From Anaerolineales bacterium (GTDB lineage: Bacteria; Chloroflexota; Anaerolineae; 4572-78; J111): DNA of 64,000 bases. The notes beneath the pieces were generated by a model. That model worked only from the letters and a program-made list of their open reading frames with translations, ran no database searches and was not told where the DNA came from. Made by a program: the position numbers and the translations under genes. The stretch spans positions 1,302,001-1,366,000 of the forward strand of contig JABTUK010000004.1 in assembly GCA_015075405.1 (NCBI GenBank). The letters are read 5' to 3'. Positions 6,654 through 15,637 of the stretch are shown here, in pieces; within the stretch, counting starts at the first letter, position 1; the number at the start of each line of letters is the position of its first letter.

Positions 6654-9600
6654 TTATCAACTCAGCTTCATTCAGACAAATTTTTAACTGCTCGGCCAAA
6701 ACCTGGATATTCGGTTCGGCCAGCATGGTGTAGTGGTCGCCCGGCACAGGCCGGACGACTAGTGGTTCGGTTGAAAGCCGCTGCCAGTCCATCGCCGAAT
6801 CAGGCATCTGTCCATGGGGATGCTGGGCGGCGGCAAACCACTCGCTGGCCTGGAATAGGACAATCCGGCCCTGATACACCTGCGGCACATAGCTCGACAT
6901 GGCCTGGACGTTGGACTTAAATACCTGGAGCAGCCGGTGCAGTTGGGCCAGCTCTCCTTCTGGAAAGACCCGTTCCAACATCTGGGCGTGTTCTAAAATG
7001 TAGGGCAGTTTCTCGTGGGGGCCAAGCCGGCGGAAATCGTCGGGCAGGGGTGGTAGCTCTTTGGCGTAGCGGCTGCGCAGATGCCGCAGAAAATCTATCA
7101 GTAGTTGGGTTTCAAGTTCAGCCCCCACCGGTTGAGGTTCCGCGAGTAGGTGGTGTCCGGCCGGGTAGCGCGGGTCCGAGTCGGGCGTCCAGCTATCCAG
7201 CAGGGCCAGCAGGGCCACGGACTGGCCCTGGCGCTGCAACTGTTGCGCCATTTCAAAAGCCACAATGCCGCCCATGGACCAGCCGCCCAACCAATAGGGG
7301 CCTTCCGGCTGGACGGCGCGTACGGCGGCCAGGTATTCCGCAGCCATTTTTTTGAGGCGGGTTTCGGGAGGTTCCCCTTCATCGAGGTGAGCTACCTGCA
7401 AGCCATAAAAGGGCTGGTTCTCGCCCAGATAGCGAGCCAGCGCGATGTAGGTTAATACAGTCCCATCGGCGGGATGGACGCAGAAAAAAGGCTGTTTGGC
7501 GGCATCGCCGGCTTGAATTTTAACCAGCGGCGATTGGGACAGCGCATCCCCTTGCCGGCTTAGCGCAGCCGCCAGACGTTCAATCGTGCCCTCCTGAAAG
7601 AGCGTGGCCAGGGGAATGTCGCGGCCAAACCAGCGCTGAATCTGAGCGATGAGCCGCACCGCCAGCAGCGAGTGACCGCCCAGGTCAAAAAAGTTATCAC
7701 GCACGCCGACTCGCTCCAAGCCCAGCATGTTGGCCCATAACTCAGCCAGCGCTTCCTCGATGTCGTTGCGTGGCGCCAGATAGGTCTCTTCAAAAGCCAA
7801 GTGCGCTGTATCGGGCAGGGGCAGGGCGCGGCGGTTTATTTTGCCGTTGGAGGTCAGGGGCAGTTTTTCCAGCAGCACAAAGGCGGTGGGCAGCATTGGT
7901 TCGGGCAGTTTTTCCTTCAAAAAGGCCCGTAGTTCGGTGCTGGTGGGGCTGTGGCCGGGGGTAGGGATCAGATAAGCCACCAGCCGCTTGTCGCCGGGGT
8001 GATCCTCGCGGGCCATCACCACCGTTCCTTTAACACCCGGATGCTGGCCCAAAAGCGCCTCGATCTCGCCTAACTCGATGCGAAAGCCGCGAATTTTTAC
8101 CTGGTTGTCAATCCGCCCCAAAAACTCAATGGTTCCATCCGGCAGATAGCGGGCCAAATCGCCAGTCTTGTAAAGCCGCGAGGGGGCGGGGGGGCGGGGG
8201 AGCAGGGGTGAAAAATCTCCTCCGCTCCTCTGCTCCTCTGCTCCTCTGCGCCCCTGCTCTTTTACAAAGGGGTTGGTAACAAATCTCTCCGCCGTCAACT
8301 CCGGGCGATTGAGATAGCCACGGGCCACGCCCGCGCCTCCGATGTAAACTTCGCCGGGAACCCAGAGGGGGACAGGCTGCCGGGCTGCATCCAAAATATA
8401 AATTTGGGTATTGGCAATGGGCCGGCCCAGGGGCACGGTTGGCGGGGTGGGGTAAGCTGCCTCACCGGCTAAAGCCTGGGAAACCGGGTAAGTTAGCACG
8501 CCGACGGTTGTTTCCGTGGGGCCGTAATGATTGAAGATGCGGCAATCCGGGGCCAGGGCAGAAGCTCTTTTCACCAAATCCCAATGGCTGGTTTCGCCGC
8601 CCAAAATCAACCGCTGGCGAGGCATGATTTGTTCGGGCCGGGTGGAAGCAAAAAGAGCCGCCAGGTGCGAGGGAACCAATTTAAGGCAGTCAATCTGATA
8701 ACGATGAAAATAAGCTGCCAGCGCGTCGGGGTCGGTGGCCCGTTCGTGGGTGATAATGTGCAGGCAGCCGCCCCCGCACAGGGCCGGAAAAATAACCGTA
8801 TTGCCCAAATCGGCGGCAAAGGTGGAAACGGTGGCATAATTAGCCTCAGCCGGCAGCTCCAGCCGGGCGGTGATGCTGTGGATGTAATTGAGCAGGTGGC
8901 GATGCTCCACCATCACCCCTTTGGGCTGGCCGGTCGAGCCGGAGGTAAAAAGCGCATAGACCAGATGATGGCTTTGCACCGCGCTGAGCGGATTACCCTC
9001 CGGCTGCTGCGCCATTTGGGTCCAATCGGTATCCAGCGAAATAAGCCGAAGCTGCGGCGGCAGGTCGGGCAGGTGGTTTAGCAAGCGGCTCTGGGTGAGC
9101 AGCACCGGGACCTGGGTATCTTTGAGCAGAAAGGCCAGGCGTTCTTTGGGCAGGGTTGGGTCAAACGGCACATAAGCCCCTCCGGCCTTGAGAATGCCCA
9201 GCATGCCAACAATCATATCCAGCGACCGCTCGACAAAAATAGCCACCAGGGTATCGGGGCCGACGCCCAACGTTTGCAGGTAATGGGCCAACTGATTGGC
9301 CTTCCGGTTCAACTCGGCGTAGGTTAGCTCCTGGCCTTCAAACACCACTGCCGTGTGGTCGGGAACGCGCGCGGCCTGGGCTTCAAAAAGCTGGTGAATA
9401 CAGCGGTCATCGGAAAAATCGGTTTCGGTGCAATTAAATTCAACCAGGAGTTGCTGCCGCTCGGCGGGGGTGAGCAGGTTTAACCTGCCTATCGCCGCCT
9501 CAGGTTGAGCCAGGGCGCTGGCTAATAGTTCGCCCAGTTGACCGGCCAGCCGTTCCATATCTGGCCGCTGGAATAAATTGGTGTCGTAATGCAGCTCTGC

Positions 9601-10770
9601 CGTCGTTCCATCGCTGCCTGGTATCACCACCAGTTTGGCCTTGAAGCGGTCCAGGCAGACATCTTGCCGTTCCATCGTAAATGTTACTTCGCCTGCTGTC
9701 ACCGGGGCGGGGCGGGGAGCGACCTCAAGGCTGAACGGTAAAAACCCTGGCTCTGGCTTTCCCGTTTGCTCCCACTGGAAAAAGTCCTGCCACCGGTAAA
9801 CCGTCTGTACAGCTCCGTTGAGTTGGACCAGCAACTCGGCAAAGGGCATGCTCTCTTCCAGGGTGGTGGAAACAGGCACATAGCGGGTCAGTGGCCCCAA
9901 CGCTGCTTTCAATTCGTTGTGGGTGCGGCCATCCCCGGCGAGACCAACCAGTATCTCGGACTGGCCGCTGTACCGCCACAGAAGAATGTGCCAGCAACTT
10001 TGCCAGACAGCCCCCGCGGTGACAGCATACCTTCGGGCTACAGTTTCAAGCTGCTCGACCACCTCCGGCTTCAATCTGAGCGAGACTTTCTGGGGGACAA
10101 AGGCAGAGGCAGCCGGATATTCAAACGGCAATTTCAGATTGAGTCCGTCGGTCCAGGCTTGTTTGCGCCAGAAATCCTGGCCCGCAGCCATTTCAGCCGA
10201 CTCCAGGAGTTCGTTTTGCCATTCGGCCAGGTCGGCGTATTGCAGCGGTTCGCCGGCTATAAAACCGCCGCGCAGACCGGCGGCATAAGCCTGACTGATT
10301 TCGTGTATTAAGTTAGCTAAAGTTGCAGCGTCGGCGCACAACGCCGGCAAACTCATGACAAGGATATGGTGGGTGGCGTTCAGCGTCACCCAGGCAACGC
10401 GCCATAGCGGTCCCCGGGCCAGGTCAAAAGGCTGTTGGCCGAAGTCGTCCCATAAGGTCTGAAGGCGGGCGGCCTGGGTTGAAAGGGGTTCATCTTGCCA
10501 GTTATAATGTTGAACCGAAAGGGATATGTCATCTCGCACAACCTGCAAGGGGATATCTAAACCGGCCGGCTGGTGAAATGTGGTCCGCAGGATTTCGTGC
10601 CGGTTGAGGACATTCTGCAAGGCCGCTGTTAACACCGCCGGTTTGACAGGACCTTCAACGCGCAGCATCGCCTGAGCGCGATAAAGCTGCGGCTGACCTG
10701 CTTGCTGGACGAACCACAAGTGTTTTTGTTGGGGCGAGAGTCGAAAACCCTCAATCACTTCTTTTGGCAT
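6646..10770 (-). CDS. NRPS terminal module: C-A-T-TE
   Basis: 1374 aa. Domain order is condensation-type (1-430), adenylation (about 455-990), carrier (Ser in LGGHSL, about 1028) and thioesterase (GWSMGG, about 1161). Adenylation motifs are clear: FTSGSTGQPKG, NHYGPTETT, LYKTGDLARYLPDG, NGKINRRALP. Aligned by eye to GrsA numbering, the ten pocket residues read D-L-T-K-I-G-H-V-G-K, close to the published aspartate signature (DLTKVGHIGK). The condensation-type domain lacks HHxxxDG: HHILVMSLPALCADAATL has no D-G pair and its only HH is displaced. It would release the product of the two-protein line by hydrolysis or cyclisation. An in-frame repeat (8181-8262) expands the loop before LYKTGD. Confidence 0.95.
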   Translation of the reverse strand: MPKEVIEGFRLSPQQKHLWFVQQAGQPQLYRAQAMLRVEGPVKPAVLTAALQNVLNRHEILRTTFHQPAGLDIPLQVVRDDISLSVQHYNWQDEPLSTQAARLQTLWDDFGQQPFDLARGPLWRVAWVTLNATHHILVMSLPALCADAATLANLIHEISQAYAAGLRGGFIAGEPLQYADLAEWQNELLESAEMAAGQDFWRKQAWTDGLNLKLPFEYPAASAFVPQKVSLRLKPEVVEQLETVARRYAVTAGAVWQSCWHILLWRYSGQSEILVGLAGDGRTHNELKAALGPLTRYVPVSTTLEESMPFAELLVQLNGAVQTVYRWQDFFQWEQTGKPEPGFLPFSLEVAPRPAPVTAGEVTFTMERQDVCLDRFKAKLVVIPGSDGTTAELHYDTNLFQRPDMERLAGQLGELLASALAQPEAAIGRLNLLTPAERQQLLVEFNCTETDFSDDRCIHQLFEAQAARVPDHTAVVFEGQELTYAELNRKANQLAHYLQTLGVGPDTLVAIFVERSLDMIVGMLGILKAGGAYVPFDPTLPKERLAFLLKDTQVPVLLTQSRLLNHLPDLPPQLRLISLDTDWTQMAQQPEGNPLSAVQSHHLVYALFTSGSTGQPKGVMVEHRHLLNYIHSITARLELPAEANYATVSTFAADLGNTVIFPALCGGGCLHIITHERATDPDALAAYFHRYQIDCLKLVPSHLAALFASTRPEQIMPRQRLILGGETSHWDLVKRASALAPDCRIFNHYGPTETTVGVLTYPVSQALAGEAAYPTPPTVPLGRPIANTQIYILDAARQPVPLWVPGEVYIGGAGVARGYLNRPELTAERFVTNPFVKEQGRRGAEEQRSGGDFSPLLPRPPAPSRLYKTGDLARYLPDGTIEFLGRIDNQVKIRGFRIELGEIEALLGQHPGVKGTVVMAREDHPGDKRLVAYLIPTPGHSPTSTELRAFLKEKLPEPMLPTAFVLLEKLPLTSNGKINRRALPLPDTAHLAFEETYLAPRNDIEEALAELWANMLGLERVGVRDNFFDLGGHSLLAVRLIAQIQRWFGRDIPLATLFQEGTIERLAAALSRQGDALSQSPLVKIQAGDAAKQPFFCVHPADGTVLTYIALARYLGENQPFYGLQVAHLDEGEPPETRLKKMAAEYLAAVRAVQPEGPYWLGGWSMGGIVAFEMAQQLQRQGQSVALLALLDSWTPDSDPRYPAGHHLLAEPQPVGAELETQLLIDFLRHLRSRYAKELPPLPDDFRRLGPHEKLPYILEHAQMLERVFPEGELAQLHRLLQVFKSNVQAMSSYVPQVYQGRIVLFQASEWFAAAQHPHGQMPDSAMDWQRLSTEPLVVRPVPGDHYTMLAEPNIQVLAEQLKICLNEAELIKQ
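8181..8262. repeat. In-frame word-multimer hairpin inside the NRPS adenylation domain
   Basis: Purine-rich G runs on the left and repeated GCTCCTCT words on the right, with a stem formed by GAGCAGGGG and its complement. It is translated without a stop as a roughly 27-residue Arg/Glu/Pro/Ser-rich loop between LTAERFV and LYKTGD (about residues 837-863). It occupies the same loop as the unrelated repeat at 14335-14402 in the partner NRPS. Confidence 0.75.
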
Positions 10771-10888
10771 CTCTGATTGAATGTTATCCTGGGTGGGTTG
10801 CGCCTGGCTAAGTAATTTGAGACCAGACTCTTTTTATTGTACCTTAAAATTCTGGAAAAAGATACTACCCATCAGACCTACCTCACCT

Positions 10889-13800
10889 TTAAGCCTCGGT
10901 TTGGGACAAAATCTGAATGGGTTTGCGTTTGGCCTGTTTTAATTTGAGCAGACTTAGCTGGCTTAAATCCGCCTCTTTTTCCCGCTGCAACTGTTGGTCG
11001 GCCTGGCGCAGCATCTCGACCAACTCATTTAGCCTGGCCTCCGGTTGAGCCACCAGCTTTGATAGGAGGGCTGTGAATTGTTCGCTCATGTGACGGATGG
11101 TGTCTGGCTCAAACAAGCCTATTTTGTATTCAAAATTGCCGGTCAATCCGGCCTCTGTTTCTATTAGTTCCAATTTTAAATCGTGGCGGACGGCGCCAAA
11201 ATCAAGCTCTAAAGGTGTGGTGGCCAAGCCGGCTAAAGTCAATTTTTCCGCTGAGGCATTCTGTAGAACAAACATCACCTGAAAGAGGGGCATGCGGCTG
11301 GGGTCGCGCCGGGGCTGAAGCTTCTCGACCAGCTTTTCAAAGGGTAGGTCCTGATGAGCATACGCCCCCAACGCGGTTTCACGGACCCGGCCCAGCAATT
11401 CACGGAATGTCAGATTGCCCGACAGCCGCGTGCGCAGCACCAGAGTATTGACAAAAAAGCCAATCAACCCTTCGATTTCCGGTCGGGTGCGGTTAGCAAT
11501 CGGCGTGCCCACCACCAGGTCATCCTGCCGGGTGTAGTGATAGAGTAGCACTTTAAAGGCGGCCAGGAGGGTCATAAAGGGTGTGGCTCCGGCCTGCTGG
11601 CTCAATGTCGTAATCGCTTCGGACAGCGAAGCGGGTAAGGTGAAAATATGACGCGCCCCGTCAAAATTTTGCGCCGGTGGGTGAGGATGGTCGGTGGGCA
11701 GGTCTATCACCGGGGGCGCACCGGCCAACTGCTGAGTCCAATAGGAAAGTTGCCGGGCCAGGGCTGCTCCTTGCAGCCATTGACGCTGCCAGGCCGCAAA
11801 ATCGGCATATTGCAGCGATAGTTCAGCCAGGGGAGAGGGCTGCTGCTGAACAAAAGCCGCATAAAGCGCCGCCAGCTCGCGGAAGAAAACGCCTTCCGAC
11901 CAGCCATCATAGATAATGTGGTGGAAGGTCAGCAGGAGAATATGCTCCGTTTCTGCCCGGCGTAGCAGCTTGGCCCGCAGGAGGGGGCCTTGCGCCAAAT
12001 TGAAAGGCCGGCGAGCTTCACCCCGTAAAAATGAGAGAATATCCTCTGAGAGGGGGGGGGCTACAGCAACAGGTTGACTGTTGGTGAAATCTACTATGGA
12101 CAAGCTGAAATCAACTTCTGCCGCCGGATGGATGACTTGATAGGGTTCACCCTCAACGGCGGCAAAGGTGGTCCGCAAAATTTCGTGGCGGCGGATAATC
12201 TCGGCCAGGCTTTGCTCCAGGGCGTTCCGGTCGAGCGGGCCGCTTAATCGAAAGACGAGGGGAATATTGTAGGCGCTGCTGCCGGGTTCCAACTGATCCA
12301 GAAACCAGAGCCGCTGCTGGGCAAAGGAAAGGGGGGGATGGCTGCCACGCTCGCCGGGGATGATTGGCTGCTGTTCCGGCAGAGCTTTGGCCGCCTCTTC
12401 CGGCCCAAATTCGCGCCCGGCTTCGGCCAGCATCGCGGTTAGCAATTCCGCTTGCCTGGCGATGGTGGGCGCTTCAAACAGGCTGCGCAGGGGCAGTTCG
12501 ACCTGCAACCGGGCCTGGATGGCTGAGATGAGCCGAGTCGCCATAAGCGAATGGCCGCCCACCTCGAAAAAGTTATCGTAAATCCCCACCCGTTGAACCC
12601 GCAGCGCCTCAGCCCAGAGTTTGACCAGCAGTTCTTCCAGTGGGCTGCGCGGCTCGGCGTAAGAGTCAGCCAATTCGGGCCGGGTTGGCTCTGGCTCGGG
12701 CAGGGCGCGGCGGTCGAGTTTGCCGTTGGCGGTCAGAGGCAGTTTGTCCAGCAGCACAAAAGCTGAAGGGATCATGTAGTCGGGCAAACTCGCTTTGAGA
12801 TGATGCCGCAGCTCCGGGACCAATTCGCGGTTGAATTTGATTTGCAGCGGGTTGTTGGTGTAAGTAGACCAGGGGCGAGGGGAGGTGAGGCGAGGAGAAG
12901 GGAGGCGAAGAGGCGAAGAAATAGGAGGAAAGGTAAACGCCGGATTGTTTTGGTAAAGGGTCACATCGAAACGATCTGCTGTGCCAGAGACAGAGGGAAT
13001 GATGTCGGCCTGGTAGTCCAACTCAGCGGCCAGAGACCATACTTTTTCCGGCTCGAGGCCGGTTTGCGGCGGGATGGCCCGGATGAGCCGGCGAATTTCA
13101 CCCGTAGTGGCTGGGCCATTGGTCTGGCGCAGCAAGGTCACGGTTTGGAGGTCGGCCAGGAGGCGGGCGTTGGGCACACGGCGTACAGTTAGATAGGGTG
13201 GCTGAGTTTCGGCTAGGTGTTGGGCCAAAGCAGCCAGAGTCAAACCATCGGTTTCCCAGTCCAGTTCCGGCGGCGAGTCACCCTCCTGGGTTGAGTCGGG
13301 CGAAGTTGAACCGACATGAAGCGTTACATCGTAGCGAAATTTGGTCAGCTCGTTGTGATAGCGGCCTCGTTTGAGTTGAATGTAGGCGCGGCTGATGGCG
13401 GGCAGTGGGTGGGACAAAGCTTCAAAAAAGGCCGGGTCAATCAACAGTTCGACCTCACGGGCCATGTGACGCTGCACCCGCTGTCGCAACTGCGCTGTCG
13501 GGAGCGCATCGGGCGCTTGATACAGTTGCACTGAGGCATAAAATGGCTCGGCCAGAGGCAGGCTGCGTACATCGCCGACAAAGATAAATCCGCCCGCCGC
13601 CACTGCCTTGGCTGCCCCGGCCAGCACCTCCAGCAGATATTCCACACGGGGGAAATATTGAACCACCGAGTTGAGAATGACCAGGTCAAATGAGCCTGGT
13701 TCGATCCCGCTGAAATCGTCAGCCGTGCGCTGTTGCAGCCTTACTTGAGGCAAGGCGCGTCCCGGCTGGGCTAACTGCTGTTCCAGGTCGCGCAGCGGCC

Positions 13801-15631
13801 CCGGCGAAAAGTCTGTGCCTAAATAGTCGTCACAATGGGGCGCAATCCGCAGCAGCAGCAGGCCGGTGCCGCAGCCGATTTCCAGCACCCGCCGGGGGCG
13901 CAGGGCCAAAATTCGCTCGACGGTCTGGTTGCGCCACTCTGCCATCTCTTCCGCCGGAATTGGCCCGCCGGTGTAGCTGCTTTCCCAGCCGACAATATTA
14001 AAGGTCGAGTCCTCGGTGGGCGCAGCCTGGTGGTAGAGCTGGTCATAGAGCGACTGCCATTGTTCCACCTGACGGACCTGCCATTGGGCTATTTGCTCCG
14101 CCGACCCCCGGTAGGCGGGATTTTGGACCACATAAGCCGCCAGCCGTTTCTGTCCAAACGAGTCCTCGTGGGCCACGACGACGCTCTCGCGTACCGCCGG
14201 ATGCCGGCGTAGAGTGGCCTCGATCTCTTTAGGTTCAATGCGGAAGCCGCGAATTTTGACCTGGTCATCTACCCGGCCCACAAACTCCAGGGCGCCGTCG
14301 GGCAGAGCGCGGGCCAAATCGCCGGTCTTGTAAAGGATGAAGGCTGAAGGATGAGGGATGAAAAGGTTTTCTTCATCCTTCATCCTTCCGATTTCATCCT
14401 TCGGGACAAATCTCTCGGCGGTCAGGTCGGGCCGGCGCCAGTAGCCTCGGGCCAGATTGGGGCCGCCGAGGTAGAGTTCGCCGGGGTCGCCGGCGGGAAC
14501 GGGCTGGAACTGTTGATCTAAGAGGTAAACTTCACTGTGGCGAATAGGCCGCCCAATAGGGACTTCCTGGCCGGAGAAAGCGGCCGGGATTTCGTAAAGG
14601 GTAGCGACGACGGTGGCTTCGGTGGGGCCGTAGGTATTGAAGAGTTGGGTTTGCGGCCCGACCTGGTTTCGCCAGGCGGCGACCTTTTCCGGCTGCGCTC
14701 GCTCGCCACCCAAAATGACCAGGCGCAGCGTGGGCGGCAGGCTCAAACCCTCGCCGACCACCCCGCTAACCAGTTCGTGCCAGAAGGCGGTCGGCAGAGA
14801 CACGACGCTGATGGCCTGTTCCTGGCAAAAGCGCAGAAAAAGGGAGGCCGAGGCCAGCATAGCTTCGCTGCGTAAGACCAGCGTGGCCCCACAGGTCAAC
14901 GTGGGGAATATTTCTTCAACGCTGATATCGAAGCTGACCGATGAAAATTGAAGCACCCGGTCGGTGGCTTGCAGGTGATATTGAAGCTGAGCGGTCTCAC
15001 TGTAGCGGGCCAGGGCGTGATGCTCGATCATGACCCCTTTGGGCTGGCCGGTCGAGCCGGAGGTATACATGACATAGGCCAGGTTGGCCGGCGTGACCGA
15101 ACTGGCGGGATTATCTTCGCTTTGTTGAGTAATAATATCCCAATCCGTATCAAGACAGATGACGGCGGCCTGGCTGTCCGGCAGGTTCAGTAGATCCAAA
15201 TTTGAGGGGCCGGCACGCCCACGTGCGGCACGCTTCGCAGTCGGCACGTAGGCGTGCCCGCTTCGCGTCCTCGTAAAATTGGATCCACTGAGACTTGATT
15301 TTAGTTGTTCCTGGGTCAGAAGGACGCTTACCTGGGCATCGGCCAGCATGAAGGCCAGGCGGTCAGGGGGATAGGTAGGGTCAAGGGGAACATAAGCCGC
15401 GCCTGCTTTCAGCACCGCCAACAGCCCGATAATCATCTCCGGCGAGCGCTCGAGGCAAAGGCCGATGAGTCTCTCCGGCCCGGCCCCCAGTTTTTGCAGG
15501 TGATGGGCCAACTGGTTGGCGCGGCGATTCAAATCCCCATAGGTCAAAGGGGCAGCGTTGGGCGAAATAACCGCGATAGCTTCAGGGGTTCGAGCGGCCT
15601 GCGCTTCAAAAAGCTGGTGAATACAATCCAT
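10889..15631 (-). CDS. NRPS initiation module: A-(methyltransferase)-T-C
   Basis: 1580 aa with no N-terminal condensation domain, so it should load the first residue. The adenylation core has YTSGSTGQPKG (about 190), TYGPTEA and LYKTGDLARALPDG. A SAM-dependent methyltransferase is embedded late in that domain (VLEIGCGTG at about 580), the usual place for N-methyltransferases. A10 (NGKLDRRALP, about 967), the carrier (VGGHSLMATRL, about 1023) and an LCL-looking condensation domain with intact HHIIYDG (about 1235) follow, then a charged tail that may dock to the next protein. By-eye pocket residues D-I-E-S-I-G-T-V-V-K; I do not assign a substrate. The start is 7 bp after the upstream stop. Three repeat-derived segments are read in frame (12869-12932, 14335-14402, 15187-15291). 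Confidence 0.95.
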   Translation of the reverse strand: MDCIHQLFEAQAARTPEAIAVISPNAAPLTYGDLNRRANQLAHHLQKLGAGPERLIGLCLERSPEMIIGLLAVLKAGAAYVPLDPTYPPDRLAFMLADAQVSVLLTQEQLKSSLSGSNFTRTRSGHAYVPTAKRAARGRAGPSNLDLLNLPDSQAAVICLDTDWDIITQQSEDNPASSVTPANLAYVMYTSGSTGQPKGVMIEHHALARYSETAQLQYHLQATDRVLQFSSVSFDISVEEIFPTLTCGATLVLRSEAMLASASLFLRFCQEQAISVVSLPTAFWHELVSGVVGEGLSLPPTLRLVILGGERAQPEKVAAWRNQVGPQTQLFNTYGPTEATVVATLYEIPAAFSGQEVPIGRPIRHSEVYLLDQQFQPVPAGDPGELYLGGPNLARGYWRRPDLTAERFVPKDEIGRMKDEENLFIPHPSAFILYKTGDLARALPDGALEFVGRVDDQVKIRGFRIEPKEIEATLRRHPAVRESVVVAHEDSFGQKRLAAYVVQNPAYRGSAEQIAQWQVRQVEQWQSLYDQLYHQAAPTEDSTFNIVGWESSYTGGPIPAEEMAEWRNQTVERILALRPRRVLEIGCGTGLLLLRIAPHCDDYLGTDFSPGPLRDLEQQLAQPGRALPQVRLQQRTADDFSGIEPGSFDLVILNSVVQYFPRVEYLLEVLAGAAKAVAAGGFIFVGDVRSLPLAEPFYASVQLYQAPDALPTAQLRQRVQRHMAREVELLIDPAFFEALSHPLPAISRAYIQLKRGRYHNELTKFRYDVTLHVGSTSPDSTQEGDSPPELDWETDGLTLAALAQHLAETQPPYLTVRRVPNARLLADLQTVTLLRQTNGPATTGEIRRLIRAIPPQTGLEPEKVWSLAAELDYQADIIPSVSGTADRFDVTLYQNNPAFTFPPISSPLRLPSPRLTSPRPWSTYTNNPLQIKFNRELVPELRHHLKASLPDYMIPSAFVLLDKLPLTANGKLDRRALPEPEPTRPELADSYAEPRSPLEELLVKLWAEALRVQRVGIYDNFFEVGGHSLMATRLISAIQARLQVELPLRSLFEAPTIARQAELLTAMLAEAGREFGPEEAAKALPEQQPIIPGERGSHPPLSFAQQRLWFLDQLEPGSSAYNIPLVFRLSGPLDRNALEQSLAEIIRRHEILRTTFAAVEGEPYQVIHPAAEVDFSLSIVDFTNSQPVAVAPPLSEDILSFLRGEARRPFNLAQGPLLRAKLLRRAETEHILLLTFHHIIYDGWSEGVFFRELAALYAAFVQQQPSPLAELSLQYADFAAWQRQWLQGAALARQLSYWTQQLAGAPPVIDLPTDHPHPPAQNFDGARHIFTLPASLSEAITTLSQQAGATPFMTLLAAFKVLLYHYTRQDDLVVGTPIANRTRPEIEGLIGFFVNTLVLRTRLSGNLTFRELLGRVRETALGAYAHQDLPFEKLVEKLQPRRDPSRMPLFQVMFVLQNASAEKLTLAGLATTPLELDFGAVRHDLKLELIETEAGLTGNFEYKIGLFEPDTIRHMSEQFTALLSKLVAQPEARLNELVEMLRQADQQLQREKEADLSQLSLLKLKQAKRKPIQILSQTEA
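12869..12932. repeat. In-frame purine-rich tandem-word segment in the NRPS
   Basis: The plus strand is a run of GGCGAGG/GAGGCGAAG-like words with no inverted partner. On the coding strand it gives a roughly 21-residue Ser/Pro/Leu/Arg linker (residues about 900-921) between the methyltransferase and the last adenylation subdomain. Confidence 0.65.
14335..14402. repeat. In-frame word-multimer hairpin in the NRPS adenylation domain
   Basis: The left arm uses GGATGAAGG words and the right arm CATCCTTCATCC, forming a long hairpin. It encodes about 22 residues (including KDEIGRMKDEEN) between LTAERFV and LYKTGD, residues about 410-432, the same loop expanded by another repeat in the partner NRPS. 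Confidence 0.75.
15187..15291. mobile_element. MITE-like element, family 2 copy A, in frame inside the NRPS gene
   Basis: 105 bp (35 codons). Ends are TCAGTAGATCCAAATTT and, reversed, TCAGTGGATCCAATTTT. The core is an imperfect GC-rich palindrome containing GGCACGCCCACGTG and GGCGTGCC. It is translated as about 35 extra residues (about 114-149) that the paralogous adenylation domain lacks. Copies B (39965-40057) and C (63595-63688) share the ends but not the core sequence. No clear target duplication is seen at this copy. Confidence 0.82.
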
Positions 15632-15637
15632 GCGGCT

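Noticed and set aside
10889..15631. Assigning a specific amino acid to the first NRPS module
   Set aside because: The by-eye pocket D-I-E-S-I-G-T-V-V-K does not match a code I can recall with confidence.
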